From: Sphingomonas sp. M1-B02
Lineage (GTDB): Bacteria; Pseudomonadota; Alphaproteobacteria; Sphingomonadales; Sphingomonadaceae
Assembly: GCF_026167525.1 (NCBI RefSeq)
Contig: NZ_CP110679.1
Location: 2,653,501 to 2,717,500 of the forward strand
DNA length: 64,000 nucleotides
Reading direction: 5' to 3'
Positions 1 through 7,962 of this stretch are shown here, one piece after another. The first letter of the stretch is position 1. Every line of letters begins with the position of its first letter. The translations under genes and the position numbers were made by a program. The notes under the pieces are model-generated. The model saw only the letters and a list, made by a program, of their open reading frames with translations, searched no databases and had not been told where the DNA came from.

Positions 1-1115
1 ACATAAGCGCGCTCGGTCTCCTGTCCGCACCACCAGGTCGCGATCGTCGGCAACCTTAGCGGCCCGCCGTTGATCGCGCGGGCGAGGCGGGGCAAGAAGG
101 CTTCGAAGGCGGGGGATTCGAGCAGGCCGACCCCGGGGGCATTGGCGATGACGACATTGCCCGCGGCCATCGCGTCGATCAGCCCCGGCACCCCGATCGA
201 CGAGGTCGCGTCGAGCGCGAGCGGATCGAGCAGCCGCGGATCGAGCCGATGCCACAGCGCGTCGATGCGCTTGAGCCCGGCGATCGTGCGGACATAAAGC
301 TGGTCGTCGAGCACCGCGAGATCGGGGCCCTCGACCAGCAGGAAGCCGAGATAGCGGGCGAGATGCGCCTGCTCGGCATAGCTGGGATTGAAGCGGCCCG
401 GGGTGAGCAAGGCCATGCGCGGCTCGGCGCGCCGGCAGCGCTCGGCCAGCCCCTCGCGAAAGGCGGCGAAGAAAGGGGCGTGGCGCTCTATATTGAGCCG
501 GGTCTGCAGCCCGCCGAGCGTGCGCGCCATCGCCAGCCGGTTTTCGAGCGCATAGCCCGCGCCGGCGGGCGCGCGGAGATGGTCGGCGAGTACGCGCCAC
601 TCGCCCGCGGGCCCGCGGCCCAGATCGAAGGCAATGAACTGGAGGTGGCAGCCGCCGGGCGGCTCCAAATGGGTGAGCGGGCGCAGGAAGAAAGGCGAGC
701 CGGTGACGAGTGCTGCGGGGACATGGCCATCGGCGACCAGCCAGGCGGGGCCGTAGAGGTCCTGCAGCACCGCTTCGAGCAATTCGGCGCGTTCGGCCAC
801 GCCTGCGGCGATCCCGTCCCATTCGGCCTTTTCGAGCAGCAGCGGAACCGGGGAGAGCGGCCAGGGGCGCTCCTCGCCCTCGCCGGCGATGCGGAAGCCG
901 GTGCCGATATCCTCGGCATGGCGCTGGGCGCGCTCGCGGGCGACGTCGAGCCCCTCACCCGAGACGCCGGCCAGTTCCTCGAGCAGCGCGGACCAGGCCG
1001 CGTCCTGCCGGCCGCGCGCGCAGAGCACGTCGCTGCGGGGCACATGGGCGCAATAATCGGCGATCCACCGATCGGCGATGGTGCCCGCATCGAACAAGGT
1101 TGCGGCGCTTGCCAC
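1..1115 (-). CDS. Circularly permuted type 2 ATP-grasp protein (DUF404/DUF407 type), 3' end outside window
   Basis: 371 codons are present and the frame stays open through the left edge, so the C-terminus is missing. I chose a GTG start at 1115 because an in-frame TAG lies four codons upstream and GGGAAGAGA immediately precedes it. The translation has the family's features: an N-terminal part with GVSGEGLDVARERAQRHAED, then LLTPGRFNPSYAEQAHLARY and, further on, LVEGPDLAVLDDQLYVRTIA, which belong to the permuted ATP-grasp fold. Family members are thought to be peptide-ligase-like enzymes and usually sit next to an alpha-E domain protein and a transglutaminase-like protein. Those partners would lie beyond the left edge. 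The substrate is not known from sequence. Opposite-strand frames over this gene are long because of the high GC content and are not genes. Confidence 0.8.
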   Translation of the reverse strand, partial: MASAATLFDAGTIADRWIADYCAHVPRSDVLCARGRQDAAWSALLEELAGVSGEGLDVARERAQRHAEDIGTGFRIAGEGEERPWPLSPVPLLLEKAEWDGIAAGVAERAELLEAVLQDLYGPAWLVADGHVPAALVTGSPFFLRPLTHLEPPGGCHLQFIAFDLGRGPAGEWRVLADHLRAPAGAGYALENRLAMARTLGGLQTRLNIERHAPFFAAFREGLAERCRRAEPRMALLTPGRFNPSYAEQAHLARYLGFLLVEGPDLAVLDDQLYVRTIAGLKRIDALWHRLDPRLLDPLALDATSSIGVPGLIDAMAAGNVVIANAPGVGLLESPAFEAFLPRLARAINGGPLRLPTIATWWCGQETERAY

Positions 1116-1188
1116 GTCTCTTCCCTAACCCTTTGTTCCACGATGGGGGAAAGGGTGCTGCCTTGCAACAAGCGACGGCATATTCCTT

Positions 1189-1271
1189 CGTCATCCCCGC
1201 GAAGGCGGGGATCCAGGGTGGCGGAGCGGCGTCCTGTGTGATTCTGGATCCCCGCCTTCGCGGGGATGACG
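1189..1271. repeat. Intergenic palindromic repeat, copy 1
   Basis: Two arms (about 1189-1216 and 1244-1271) built on CCCCGCGAAGGCGGGG are near-perfect inverted copies around a centre of about 27 nt. The same arms and centre recur at 1621-1719 and 1943-2045. It lies between the ATP-grasp start and the GIY-YIG stop. Confidence 0.9.
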
Positions 1272-1297
1272 GGGGAGGGGGTGGCGATGCTCGTGGC

Positions 1298-1609
1298 TCA
1301 AGCATCTTTGAGCGGGTCGAATCCGAAATCTTCCGCCAGGTCGCGCCACGTCGGGTTCTCCTCCTCGATCAGGCGGATTTTCCAGGCGCGGTTCCATTTC
1401 TTGATGCGCTTCTCGCGAAGGATCGCGGATTCCATTTGAACGTGCACCTCGAACCAGATGAGGCGGTTGCAATCATGGTCGGCGGTGAAGCCCGGTACGG
1501 CCTTGGTGCGGTGCTGGTGGATGCGGCCGAGAAGTGCGGATGTGACGCCGGTGTAGATCGTGCCGTTTCGGCCGCTGGCGACGATGTAAACGGTGGGGAT
1601 CCGTTCCAT
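1298..1609 (-). CDS. GIY-YIG nuclease family protein
   Basis: A 103-residue protein beginning MERIPTVYIV. The GIY-YIG core is visible: VYIVA near the N-terminus, TIYTGVTS about 13 residues later, then an arginine-rich helix (LLGRIHQHRTK) and the motif LIWFE with a downstream Glu (ESAILREKRIKKW). Small proteins of this kind are the UPF0213/YhbQ-like group; their in vivo role is unclear, although the fold is an endonuclease fold. The ATG at 1609 gives the length usual for the family; a GTG in frame at 1624 is an alternative. The gene lies between two copies of the palindromic repeat, and the end of the copy at 1621-1719 supplies GGAGGG just upstream. No operon partner is visible. Confidence 0.85.
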   Translation of the reverse strand: MERIPTVYIVASGRNGTIYTGVTSALLGRIHQHRTKAVPGFTADHDCNRLIWFEVHVQMESAILREKRIKKWNRAWKIRLIEEENPTWRDLAEDFGFDPLKDA

Positions 1610-1620
1610 GGGTCTGCATA

Positions 1621-1719
1621 CCACCCTCCGTCATTCCCGCGAAGGCGGGAATCCAGGGTGGCGGAGTGGGGTCCTTTGTGACTCTGGATCCCCGCCTTCG
1701 CGGGGATGACGGTGGAGGG
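1621..1719. repeat. Intergenic palindromic repeat, copy 2
   Basis: Same element as at 1189-1271: TCATTCCCGCGAAGGCGGGA arm, a centre containing GGTGGCGGAGTGGGGTCC, then the inverse arm. The outer CCACCCTCCG end, read on the minus strand, gives CGGAGGGTGG in front of the GIY-YIG gene. Confidence 0.9.
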
Positions 1720-1758
1720 GTGACGCGAGAAGAACGTGTGGGGCGGACGAACTCTGCG

Positions 1759-1938
1759 TCACTCTATCGCCTTGGCGGCTGCCGCCCGCACCGCTTGGAA
1801 TGCCTCGCCGGACGAAAGGGTCGGGCGTGGGTCCGCCAGGGCTTCGGCGACCCGAGCTCGAAGCAATGTTTCCAACTCCAGCTTTTCGTGATGAAGCGGG
1901 TCGGTTGCGACGGAAGGGGTAGGGCTCATGTAAGCCAT
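1759..1938 (-). CDS. Probable orphan antitoxin / stability-determinant protein
   Basis: A 59-residue protein beginning MAYMSPTPSV. The segment RARVAEALADPRPTLSSGEA resembles the antitoxin or stability-determinant half of RelE/ParE-type modules, where an ADPRP stretch is typical. The ATG at 1938 is preceded by GGAGGGTGGTAGA, a good ribosome-binding site that is the end of palindromic repeat copy 3. No ParE/RelE-like toxin follows: downstream there is only repeat copy 2 and the GIY-YIG gene. It is therefore either an orphan or the remnant of a module. The family match is by pattern only, and a small unrelated protein remains possible. Confidence 0.55.
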   Translation of the reverse strand: MAYMSPTPSVATDPLHHEKLELETLLRARVAEALADPRPTLSSGEAFQAVRAAAAKAIE

Positions 1939-1942
1939 TCTA

Positions 1943-2045
1943 CCACCCTCCGTCATTCCCGCGAAGGCGGGAATCCAGGGTGGCGGAGCGGCGTCCTTTG
2001 TGACTCTAGATCCCCTCCTGCGCGGGGATGACGAAGGAGGGGGAG
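1943..2045. repeat. Intergenic palindromic repeat, copy 3 (right arm degenerate)
   Basis: Left arm TCATTCCCGCGAAGGCGGGA and centre GGTGGCGGAGCGGCGTCC match copies 1 and 2. The right arm has drifted (CTAGATCCCCTCCTGCGCGG instead of the exact inverse). It sits between the antitoxin-like gene and the end of ligD. Confidence 0.85.
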
Positions 2046-2053
2046 GGGAGCTT

Positions 2054-4579
2054 TTAGAGGTCCGGCAATTCCTGCGCCGCTTCGCCCCAGCCCTGCAGCG
2101 CCCGGCTGCTCGCGCGTTCGATCAGCGTCGCCGCGTCGCGGATCGTATAGGGTTGGGACTTTTCCAGCCCGCGCAGTTCGCTCCAGGTGATCGGCGCCGA
2201 GACGGGGGCATTTTCGCGGGCGCGGGCGACATAGGGCAGGACGGCGGTCGCGCCGCGCTGGTTGCGCAGATAGTCGATGAAGATCTTGCCCTTGCGGGTC
2301 GCCTTCTTGAGGTTCGCGGTGAAGCGATCGGGCTCGGCGCTGGCGAGCGCGCGGGCGAAACGCTCCGCGAAGGAGCGGACTTCGGGCCATTCGGCCTTGG
2401 GCACCAGCGGCACGACGACATGGACGCCCTTGCCGCCGGACAGCAACGGCCAGCTGGTGAGCCCGATATCGGCGAGATGGCCCTTCAGATCCTCGGCGGC
2501 CTTCTTGACCATCTCGAAATCGAGCCCCTCGTCGGGATCGAGATCGAACACCAGCCGATCGGGCTTCTCGACATCGGCGACGAGGCTGCCCCAGCCGTGG
2601 AACTCGATCGTGCCCATCTGGACGCAGGCCATGATCCCGTCGAGATCGTCGACATAGAGATAGGGTTCGGTCGAGCCATCCTTCTCGCGAATGTCGACAT
2701 GATGGACTTCCTCGCCGAAGCTGCCGGCGTCGTGCTTTTGGAAGAAACAGTGTTTGGCGCGGCCCTGGGGGCAGCGGACGAGGCTGATCGGGCGGTTAGC
2801 GAGCCAGCGCAAAGCGATCGGGGCGACCGCCTGGTAATAATCGGCGAGCTCGCCCTTGGTGAGGCCGGATTCGGGATAGATCACTCGATCGCGGCTGCTG
2901 ATCTTGATATGCGTCTCGGGCGCGGGCTCGGGCAGCGGCACGGGCTTCTCGACGACGACGTCCTTGGCCTTCTTGTCCTGGCGCAGGCCGAGGAAGCTGG
3001 CGTGGCGGACGACATTCTCGGCGGTGAATTCGGCGAAGGCGACTTCGGCGACGAGGATCGGTTTGATCCATTTGGCGCCGCGCGCTTCGGGCTTGGGCAC
3101 CGACAGCGACGCCTTTTCAACGGCGATCTTGTCGAAGCGTTCGCGCAGATCATTCAAGGTCTGCTGGTTGAAGCCCGTCCCCACCTTGCCGGCATAGACC
3201 AGCCCGTCGGGGCCGTTGACCGCAAGGAGAAGCGAGCGGAAGCCGCGGCCCTTGGCGACGCTCGGGCTCCAGCCGACGATGACGAATTCCTGGCGGCGGG
3301 TGCATTTGATCTTGAGCCAGCTCTTGGTGCGGCTGCCGCGATAGGGCGAATCGGCGCGCTTCGAGATCACGCCCTCATAGCCTTCGCGGCACATCGTCTC
3401 GAACAATTTCTCGCCCGCGCCGACGATATGTTCGGAGAATTGAACCCGCTCGTCGGCGGATTCGAGGAGGGCGCGCAGGCGCTCCTTGCGCGCAAGCTGG
3501 GGGAGCTTGGTGGTGTCCTCGCCGCGGTCGTTGAGCACGTCGAAGGCGAAGAAGGTCAGGTTCTTGCCGCCGGCGGAGATCGCTTCCTGGAGCGTGGAGA
3601 AATCGGGCTTGCCGTCCTTATAGGCGACGATCTCGCCGTCGATCAGCCCGGGGCCGGGGATCGTGGCTGCCGCTTCGGCGATGCCGGGGAATTTGTCGGT
3701 CCAGTCGAGGCCCGAGCGGGTGTAGACTTTGGGGCTGGCGCCCAGCGCGATGAGCGCGCGGTAGCCGTCATATTTTACTTCGTGGAGCCAGTTGCTGCCG
3801 GTGGGGACGGCGTCGACCAGGGTGGCGAGCTGGGGGGGCTGGAAGGCCGGGGGGGTGCCCTTTCCTCCCCGGGACGGGGAGGGGGACCGCCGCGCAGCGG
3901 TGGTGGAGGGGGCTTTCCGCGCGCGAGACGCTTGCGGCGCGCCCCCTCCACCAGCTTCGCTGGTCCCCCTCCCCCTTCGGGGGAGGACTTTATCTGGCCT
4001 CTTCCCCTCGGCGATCTCTTGCATCGTCCGGCCGGTCTTGATGCTGGTCAGCCCGGTTTCGACCAGGAAATCGGTGGCGCCGGCAAATTGGTCGGTGACT
4101 TTTCGCAGCAGCCAATTCTCGCCTTTCTCCTTGCCGCGCGGCTTCAGGCGGATGAGCATCCATTCGCCCTTCATCCGCTCGCCCTGAAGGCGGAAGTGGA
4201 GATGTCCCTGCTCGAGATCCTTGGCGGATTTGCCCTCGATCGGCGCCCAGACGCCGTCGTCCCACAGCATCACCGTCCCGCCGCCATATTGGCCCTTGGG
4301 GATCGTGCCTTCGAAATCGGCGTAGGAGAGCGGGTGATCCTCGGTGCGCACGGCCAAGCGCTTTTCGTCGGGGTCGATGCTGGGGCCGCGGGTGACCGCC
4401 CAGCTTTTGAGGACGCCGTCGACTTCGAGACGCAGGTCCCAGTGGAGCCGGCTGGCGTCGTGCTTCTGAACCATGAAGCGATTGCCGCCGGTGTCGGCGA
4501 TCTGACCCGCGGGCTCGCCGGTCTGCGTGAAGTCGCGCTTGGCGTTATATCTGGCGAGGAGATCGGCGTTGTCGGGCAC
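2054..4579 (-). CDS. ligD: Multifunctional ATP-dependent DNA ligase LigD (NHEJ)
   Basis: An 841-residue LigD with the order phosphoesterase, ligase, polymerase. The phosphoesterase domain (about 1-195) shows the HDASRLHWDLR motif (H40, H46, D48). The adenylation motif EVKYDGYRA gives the catalytic lysine near residue 269, and LIDGEIV, EGVISKR and KSWLKIK follow. The primase-polymerase domain (about 560-841) shows DLDPDEG near residue 681 and LLSGGKGVHVV. It seals double-strand breaks with Ku, whose gene ends three bases upstream, so the two form an operon. The linker between phosphoesterase and ligase (about residues 198-243) is encoded by a GC-rich palindromic repeat at 3862-4000, listed separately. 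Length is in the usual range for three-domain LigD. Confidence 0.95.
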   Translation of the reverse strand: MPDNADLLARYNAKRDFTQTGEPAGQIADTGGNRFMVQKHDASRLHWDLRLEVDGVLKSWAVTRGPSIDPDEKRLAVRTEDHPLSYADFEGTIPKGQYGGGTVMLWDDGVWAPIEGKSAKDLEQGHLHFRLQGERMKGEWMLIRLKPRGKEKGENWLLRKVTDQFAGATDFLVETGLTSIKTGRTMQEIAEGKRPDKVLPRRGRGTSEAGGGGAPQASRARKAPSTTAARRSPSPSRGGKGTPPAFQPPQLATLVDAVPTGSNWLHEVKYDGYRALIALGASPKVYTRSGLDWTDKFPGIAEAAATIPGPGLIDGEIVAYKDGKPDFSTLQEAISAGGKNLTFFAFDVLNDRGEDTTKLPQLARKERLRALLESADERVQFSEHIVGAGEKLFETMCREGYEGVISKRADSPYRGSRTKSWLKIKCTRRQEFVIVGWSPSVAKGRGFRSLLLAVNGPDGLVYAGKVGTGFNQQTLNDLRERFDKIAVEKASLSVPKPEARGAKWIKPILVAEVAFAEFTAENVVRHASFLGLRQDKKAKDVVVEKPVPLPEPAPETHIKISSRDRVIYPESGLTKGELADYYQAVAPIALRWLANRPISLVRCPQGRAKHCFFQKHDAGSFGEEVHHVDIREKDGSTEPYLYVDDLDGIMACVQMGTIEFHGWGSLVADVEKPDRLVFDLDPDEGLDFEMVKKAAEDLKGHLADIGLTSWPLLSGGKGVHVVVPLVPKAEWPEVRSFAERFARALASAEPDRFTANLKKATRKGKIFIDYLRNQRGATAVLPYVARARENAPVSAPITWSELRGLEKSQPYTIRDAATLIERASSRALQGWGEAAQELPDL
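3862..4000. repeat. Palindromic repeat inserted in frame inside ligD
   Basis: Outer arms TCCTCCCCGGGACGGGGAGG and CCCTCCCCCTTCGGGGGAGG, with inner arms around GGTGGTGGAGGGGGC and GCGCCCCCTCCACC, form a long imperfect hairpin. This type of element is normally intergenic in sphingomonads. Here it is read through without a stop and encodes a Gly/Pro/Ser/Arg-rich linker of about 45 residues between the phosphoesterase and ligase domains of LigD. Confidence 0.85.
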
Positions 4580-4582
4580 AGG

Positions 4583-5467
4583 TTAGGCCCGTTTCCTTGC
4601 CGGCGCCTTCTTGGCCGGGGCTTCCTTGGCCGCCGCCTTGGCGGGCTTGGTCTTCACGGCGGCGCTAGTCCTTGCGTCGGGTTTCTCGAGCGATTTCTTC
4701 AGCGCAGCCATCAGGTCGACGACGTTCGAGCCGCGGTTCGGGGCGTCGCCCTCCTTGTCCTCGATGATCTTCTTGCCCTTGGCCTTCTTCTTGCGCTCGA
4801 TGAGGTCCCTGAGCGCGTCGACATAGCGATCGTGGAAGCCCGCGGGGTCGAACTTCGCAACCTTCTTGCCGATCAGCGTCTCGGCCAGGTCGAGCAGCTC
4901 CGGGTCGGGCGCGCTGTCCGGTATGTCGCGGAAATAGCCCTGCGCCTTGTTGACCTCGTCGGCATAGCGGAGCGTCTCGAGCACCATGCCGCGGCCGCAG
5001 GGCTTGAGGCTCACGACATATTCGCGGCCGCGCATCGCGAGCTGGCCGAGGCCGACCTTCTTGGTGCGGCGCAGCGCCTCACGCAGGACGATGAACGCCT
5101 CTTCGGCGAGATCGTCGGCCGGGACCACGAAATAGGGTTTTTCATAATAGAGCACGTCGATCTCGTTCGCGTCGACGAACTGGGTGAGCTCGAGCGTTTT
5201 CTTCGACTCGAGCTTCACCGCATCGATCTCGTCCTGCTCGAGCAGGACATATTCGCCTTTCTCGACCTCGAAGCCCTTGACGATCTCATCGACGTCGACC
5301 GCACCGACGCCGGGGGCGGTCTTCTCATATTTGATCCGCTGGCCGCTCGGCTCGTGGATCTGGTGGAAGCTGATCTGCGCGCCCGATTTGGTCGCGGTAT
5401 AGATTTCCACGGGAATCGAGACCAAAGCCAGCCGTATCTGTCCCTGCCAATAGGCGCGCGCCGCCAT
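4583..5467 (-). CDS. ku: Non-homologous end joining protein Ku
   Basis: A 294-residue bacterial Ku starting MAARAYWQGQIRLALVSIPV, the typical opening of the family. The Ku core shows EKTAPGVGAVDVDEIVKGFE, YVLLEQDEIDAVK and YYEKPYFVVPADDLAEEAF. The C-terminal tail after about residue 255 is rich in Lys, Ala and Pro (KTKPAKAAAKEAPAKKAP), as expected for the DNA-binding extension. Homodimeric Ku binds broken DNA ends and recruits LigD. ligD starts three bases after the stop. Upstream, pdxH is divergent, leaving about 90 bp for both promoters. Confidence 0.96.
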   Translation of the reverse strand: MAARAYWQGQIRLALVSIPVEIYTATKSGAQISFHQIHEPSGQRIKYEKTAPGVGAVDVDEIVKGFEVEKGEYVLLEQDEIDAVKLESKKTLELTQFVDANEIDVLYYEKPYFVVPADDLAEEAFIVLREALRRTKKVGLGQLAMRGREYVVSLKPCGRGMVLETLRYADEVNKAQGYFRDIPDSAPDPELLDLAETLIGKKVAKFDPAGFHDRYVDALRDLIERKKKAKGKKIIEDKEGDAPNRGSNVVDLMAALKKSLEKPDARTSAAVKTKPAKAAAKEAPAKKAPARKRA

Positions 5468-5556
5468 GCGATGTTCCTTCGTTGCGAGGCCGATTCAATT
5501 CCCGACGCGGGGAGTCGTTCCTCGACAGCAAAATGACCTCGTCGTAGAGGGCGATC

Positions 5557-6132
5557 ATGACCGATCCGATCGCGCTTTTCGAGGCCTGGTATGCCGAAGC
5601 ACGCGCAAGCGAGCTCAACGATTCGAACGCAATGGCGCTGGCGACGGTGGATGCCGAGGGCCAGCCCTCGGTGCGGATGGTATTGCTCAAGGGGCATGGG
5701 CCCGACGGTTTCGTCTTCTACACCAATCGCGGGAGCCGGAAGGCGGCGGATCTGGCCGCGATGCCGAAGGCGGCCTTGCTGTTCCACTGGAAATCGCTGC
5801 GGCGGCAGGTTCGGATCGAAGGCCCGGTGACGCAGGTCAGCGATGCCGAATCGGACGCCTATTTCGCGTCGCGCGGGCGCGATTCGCAGCTGGGCGCCTG
5901 GGCGTCGGAGCAATCGCAGCCGCTGGTCGACCGCGCGACCTTCGAGGCGCGCTACGAGGAAATGCGCGTGCGCTTCGAGGGCGGGGCGGTGCCCCGGCCG
6001 CCGCATTGGGGCGGCTATCGCGTCAGCCCCGAGCGGATCGAATTCTGGCAGGACCGCGAACATCGGCTGCACGAGCGGCGGCTGTTCGTGCGTGACGGAG
6101 ACGGTTGGTCGGAGGGGCTGCTTTACCCATGA
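5557..6132 (+). CDS. pdxH: Pyridoxine/pyridoxamine 5'-phosphate oxidase
   Basis: 191 residues, the usual size for PdxH. Motifs include [20 protein letters not shown] (FMN and substrate region), [22 protein letters not shown] and the C-terminal signature [17 protein letters not shown] with [14 protein letters not shown]. The enzyme oxidises pyridoxine or pyridoxamine 5'-phosphate to pyridoxal phosphate in the cytoplasm, using FMN and oxygen. GAGGG lies a few bases before the ATG. The stop overlaps the next gene by ATGA, so pdxH, the cation efflux gene and phzF are very probably one operon. The pathway link to the other two genes is not obvious. Confidence 0.95.
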   Translation: MTDPIALFEAWYAEARASELNDSNAMALATVDAEGQPSVRMVLLKGHGPDGFVFYTNRGSRKAADLAAMPKAALLFHWKSLRRQVRIEGPVTQVSDAESDAYFASRGRDSQLGAWASEQSQPLVDRATFEARYEEMRVRFEGGAVPRPPHWGGYRVSPERIEFWQDREHRLHERRLFVRDGDGWSEGLLYP

Positions 6133-7061
6133 GCGATCCGGCACTCGGCAATCTCGCGCGACGGGCGGCGCTCGCCAGCGTCGCGGCGGCGCTGCTGCTC
6201 GGCAGCCTGAAGGCCTATGCCGCGTGGCGGACCGGTTCGGTGGCGGTGCTGGCCAGCCTTGCGGACAGCGTGCTCGACCTGGTCGCGTCGCTGGTGACGC
6301 TGGGCGGGGTGCATTGGGCGGCGCTGCCGGCCGACGACGATCACCGCTTCGGGCATGGCAAGGCGGAGGCGCTCGCTGCCTTGTTCCAGGTGGTGGTGAT
6401 TGCCATCTCGGCGTTCGCGATCCTGCTGCGCGCGGGACAGCGGCTGATGGAGCATCAGCCGGGCACCGATCCCGAATATGGCATCGGCGTTTCGATCATC
6501 GCGATCGCCGTAACGCTGGCGCTGACCAGCTACCAGCGCTCGGTGGTCCGGCGCACCCGCTCGATCGCGATCAGCACCGACAAGATCCATTATGAATCCG
6601 ATCTGTTCCTCAACGGTGCGGTGATCGCGGCGCTGGTGCTGGAAAATTATCTGGGAATCGGCGGGGCGGACGCGCTCTTCGGCCTGGCGATCGCCTTCTG
6701 GCTGCTGTTCGGGGCGTGGCGCGCGTCCGTGGCGGCGATCGACCAGCTGATGGACAAGGAATGGCCCGAGGAAAAGCGCCGCAGCTTCATCGAGGTGGCG
6801 CGGCGGCATCCCGAGCTCATCGGGCTCCACGATCTGCGGACGCGCACCAGCGGCAACAAGGATTTCGTCCAGTTCCACATCTGGATGGATGCCGACATGA
6901 CGATCGCGCGGGCGCATGACGTGGTCGAGAAGCTCGAAAAGGAGTTGGGCGAAGAGTTCCCCGGCACCGAGGTGCTGATCCATATCGATCCCGAGGGAAT
7001 GATCGACCATCCCGGCAATTCGCTGGTCGAGACCGATCTGCTCAAGGAGACGCGCGCATGA
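6129..7061 (+). CDS. Cation diffusion facilitator family transporter (FieF-like)
   Basis: A 310-residue inner-membrane CDF protein. Predicted membrane segments occur in the first ~200 residues. Metal-site motifs are [10 protein letters not shown] in helix 2 and [17 protein letters not shown] after helix 3, with [12 protein letters not shown] in helix 5. The cytoplasmic C-terminal domain carries [20 protein letters not shown] and VLIHIDPEG. Family members export divalent metals (Fe, Zn, Cd, Co) by proton antiport; the exact metal cannot be read here. The ATG at 6129 overlaps the pdxH stop, and its own TGA overlaps the phzF ATG, indicating translational coupling. Confidence 0.92.
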   Translation: MSDPALGNLARRAALASVAAALLLGSLKAYAAWRTGSVAVLASLADSVLDLVASLVTLGGVHWAALPADDDHRFGHGKAEALAALFQVVVIAISAFAILLRAGQRLMEHQPGTDPEYGIGVSIIAIAVTLALTSYQRSVVRRTRSIAISTDKIHYESDLFLNGAVIAALVLENYLGIGGADALFGLAIAFWLLFGAWRASVAAIDQLMDKEWPEEKRRSFIEVARRHPELIGLHDLRTRTSGNKDFVQFHIWMDADMTIARAHDVVEKLEKELGEEFPGTEVLIHIDPEGMIDHPGNSLVETDLLKETRA

Positions 7062-7852
7062 AGCTGCCCTTCGCCCAGATCGACGCCTTCGCCGATCGGC
7101 CCTTCACCGGGAATCCGGCGGCGGTGATGCCGCTGCACGGCTGGCTGGACGATGCGACGCTGCAGGCGATCGCCGAGGAAAACAACCTCGCCGAGACGGC
7201 ATTCCTGGTGCCCGACGAAAGCGACGAAGCCGATTTCGAGCTGCGCTGGTTCACGCCCGCAGTGGAAGTCGCGCTTTGCGGCCATGCGACGCTGGCCAGC
7301 GGCCATTTCGTGCTGTCGGCCGATCCCTCGCGCGATCTGGTTCGGTTTCGGACGCGTCAATCTGGGGTGCTGGAAGTGGCGCGGCATGGCGAGGGCTATC
7401 TGATGACGCTGCCGGCGTACCCGGCCGAGCCAAAGGCGATGCCGGGCGTGCTGGCGGCCCTGGGCGTGGAGCGCGCGGTCGAGACGCTGCATCATCCGCG
7501 CGGCTATGGGTTGATCGTGCTGGAGAGCGAAGCGGCGGTGCTGGCGCTGGAGCCCGATTATCGTGCGCTGGCGGCGCAGGGCGATACGCTCAACATCGTC
7601 ACCGCGCCGGGCCGGGAGAGCGATGTGATGAGCCGCGTGTTCGCGCCCGCGGCGGGGATCGACGAGGATCCCGTCACCGGATCGGCGCACTCGGTACTGA
7701 CGCCTTATTGGGCGAGGCGGCTGGGGCGCAATGCGTTCACCGCCTATCAGGCGAGCCGGCGTGGCGGGCATCTGGCATGCGAGCTGGACGGGGATCGCGT
7801 GATCCTGGGCGGCAAATGCGTGACGGTGATCGAGGGGGAGTTTTCGCTATAA
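7058..7852 (+). CDS. PhzF family phenazine-biosynthesis-like isomerase
   Basis: 264 residues with the PhzF/YddE fold signatures: an N-terminal DAFADRPFTGNPAAVMPL, the EENNLAETAFL stretch holding the conserved Glu near residue 47, LRWFTPAVEVALCGHATLAS, and DEDPVTGSAHSVLTPYWA near the C-terminus. Family enzymes are isomerases or epimerases of small acids; PhzF itself acts on trans-2,3-dihydro-3-hydroxyanthranilate. No phenazine genes are nearby, so this is probably a housekeeping paralogue of unknown substrate. It is the last gene of the pdxH operon and is followed by a hairpin repeat at 7853-7962 shared with convergent mnmA. Confidence 0.92.
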   Translation: MKLPFAQIDAFADRPFTGNPAAVMPLHGWLDDATLQAIAEENNLAETAFLVPDESDEADFELRWFTPAVEVALCGHATLASGHFVLSADPSRDLVRFRTRQSGVLEVARHGEGYLMTLPAYPAEPKAMPGVLAALGVERAVETLHHPRGYGLIVLESEAAVLALEPDYRALAAQGDTLNIVTAPGRESDVMSRVFAPAAGIDEDPVTGSAHSVLTPYWARRLGRNAFTAYQASRRGGHLACELDGDRVILGGKCVTVIEGEFSL

Positions 7853-7962
7853 CCCCTCTCCCTTTGGGAGAGGGAGGGAGCCGCGAGGCGGCGGAAGGGT
7901 GAGGGTGAGTGGTGTACGCTACGTCGCCCTCACCCTTCCCTCTCCCAAAGGGAGAGGGAGTT
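7853..7962. repeat. Long palindromic repeat between convergent phzF and mnmA
   Basis: Arms CTCTCCCTTTGGGAGAGGGA and TCCCTCTCCCAAAGGGAGAG, plus inner GGAAGGGTGAGGG and CCCTCACCCTTCC, form a near-perfect hairpin around about 21 nt. It could act as a bidirectional transcription terminator, though no T-run follows the stem on either strand. Confidence 0.85.

Noticed and set aside
249..1241. Long plus-strand frame across the ATP-grasp gene
   Set aside because: It is the antisense of a minus-strand gene with clear family motifs; its length reflects high GC content and few stops.
1189..2045. CRISPR array
   Set aside because: The units are long palindromes separated by genes of varied length, not short direct repeats with uniform spacers.
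2000..5536. 1178-residue plus-strand frame over ligD and ku
   Set aside because: Antisense shadow of two certain genes; the translation is low-complexity and matches no family.
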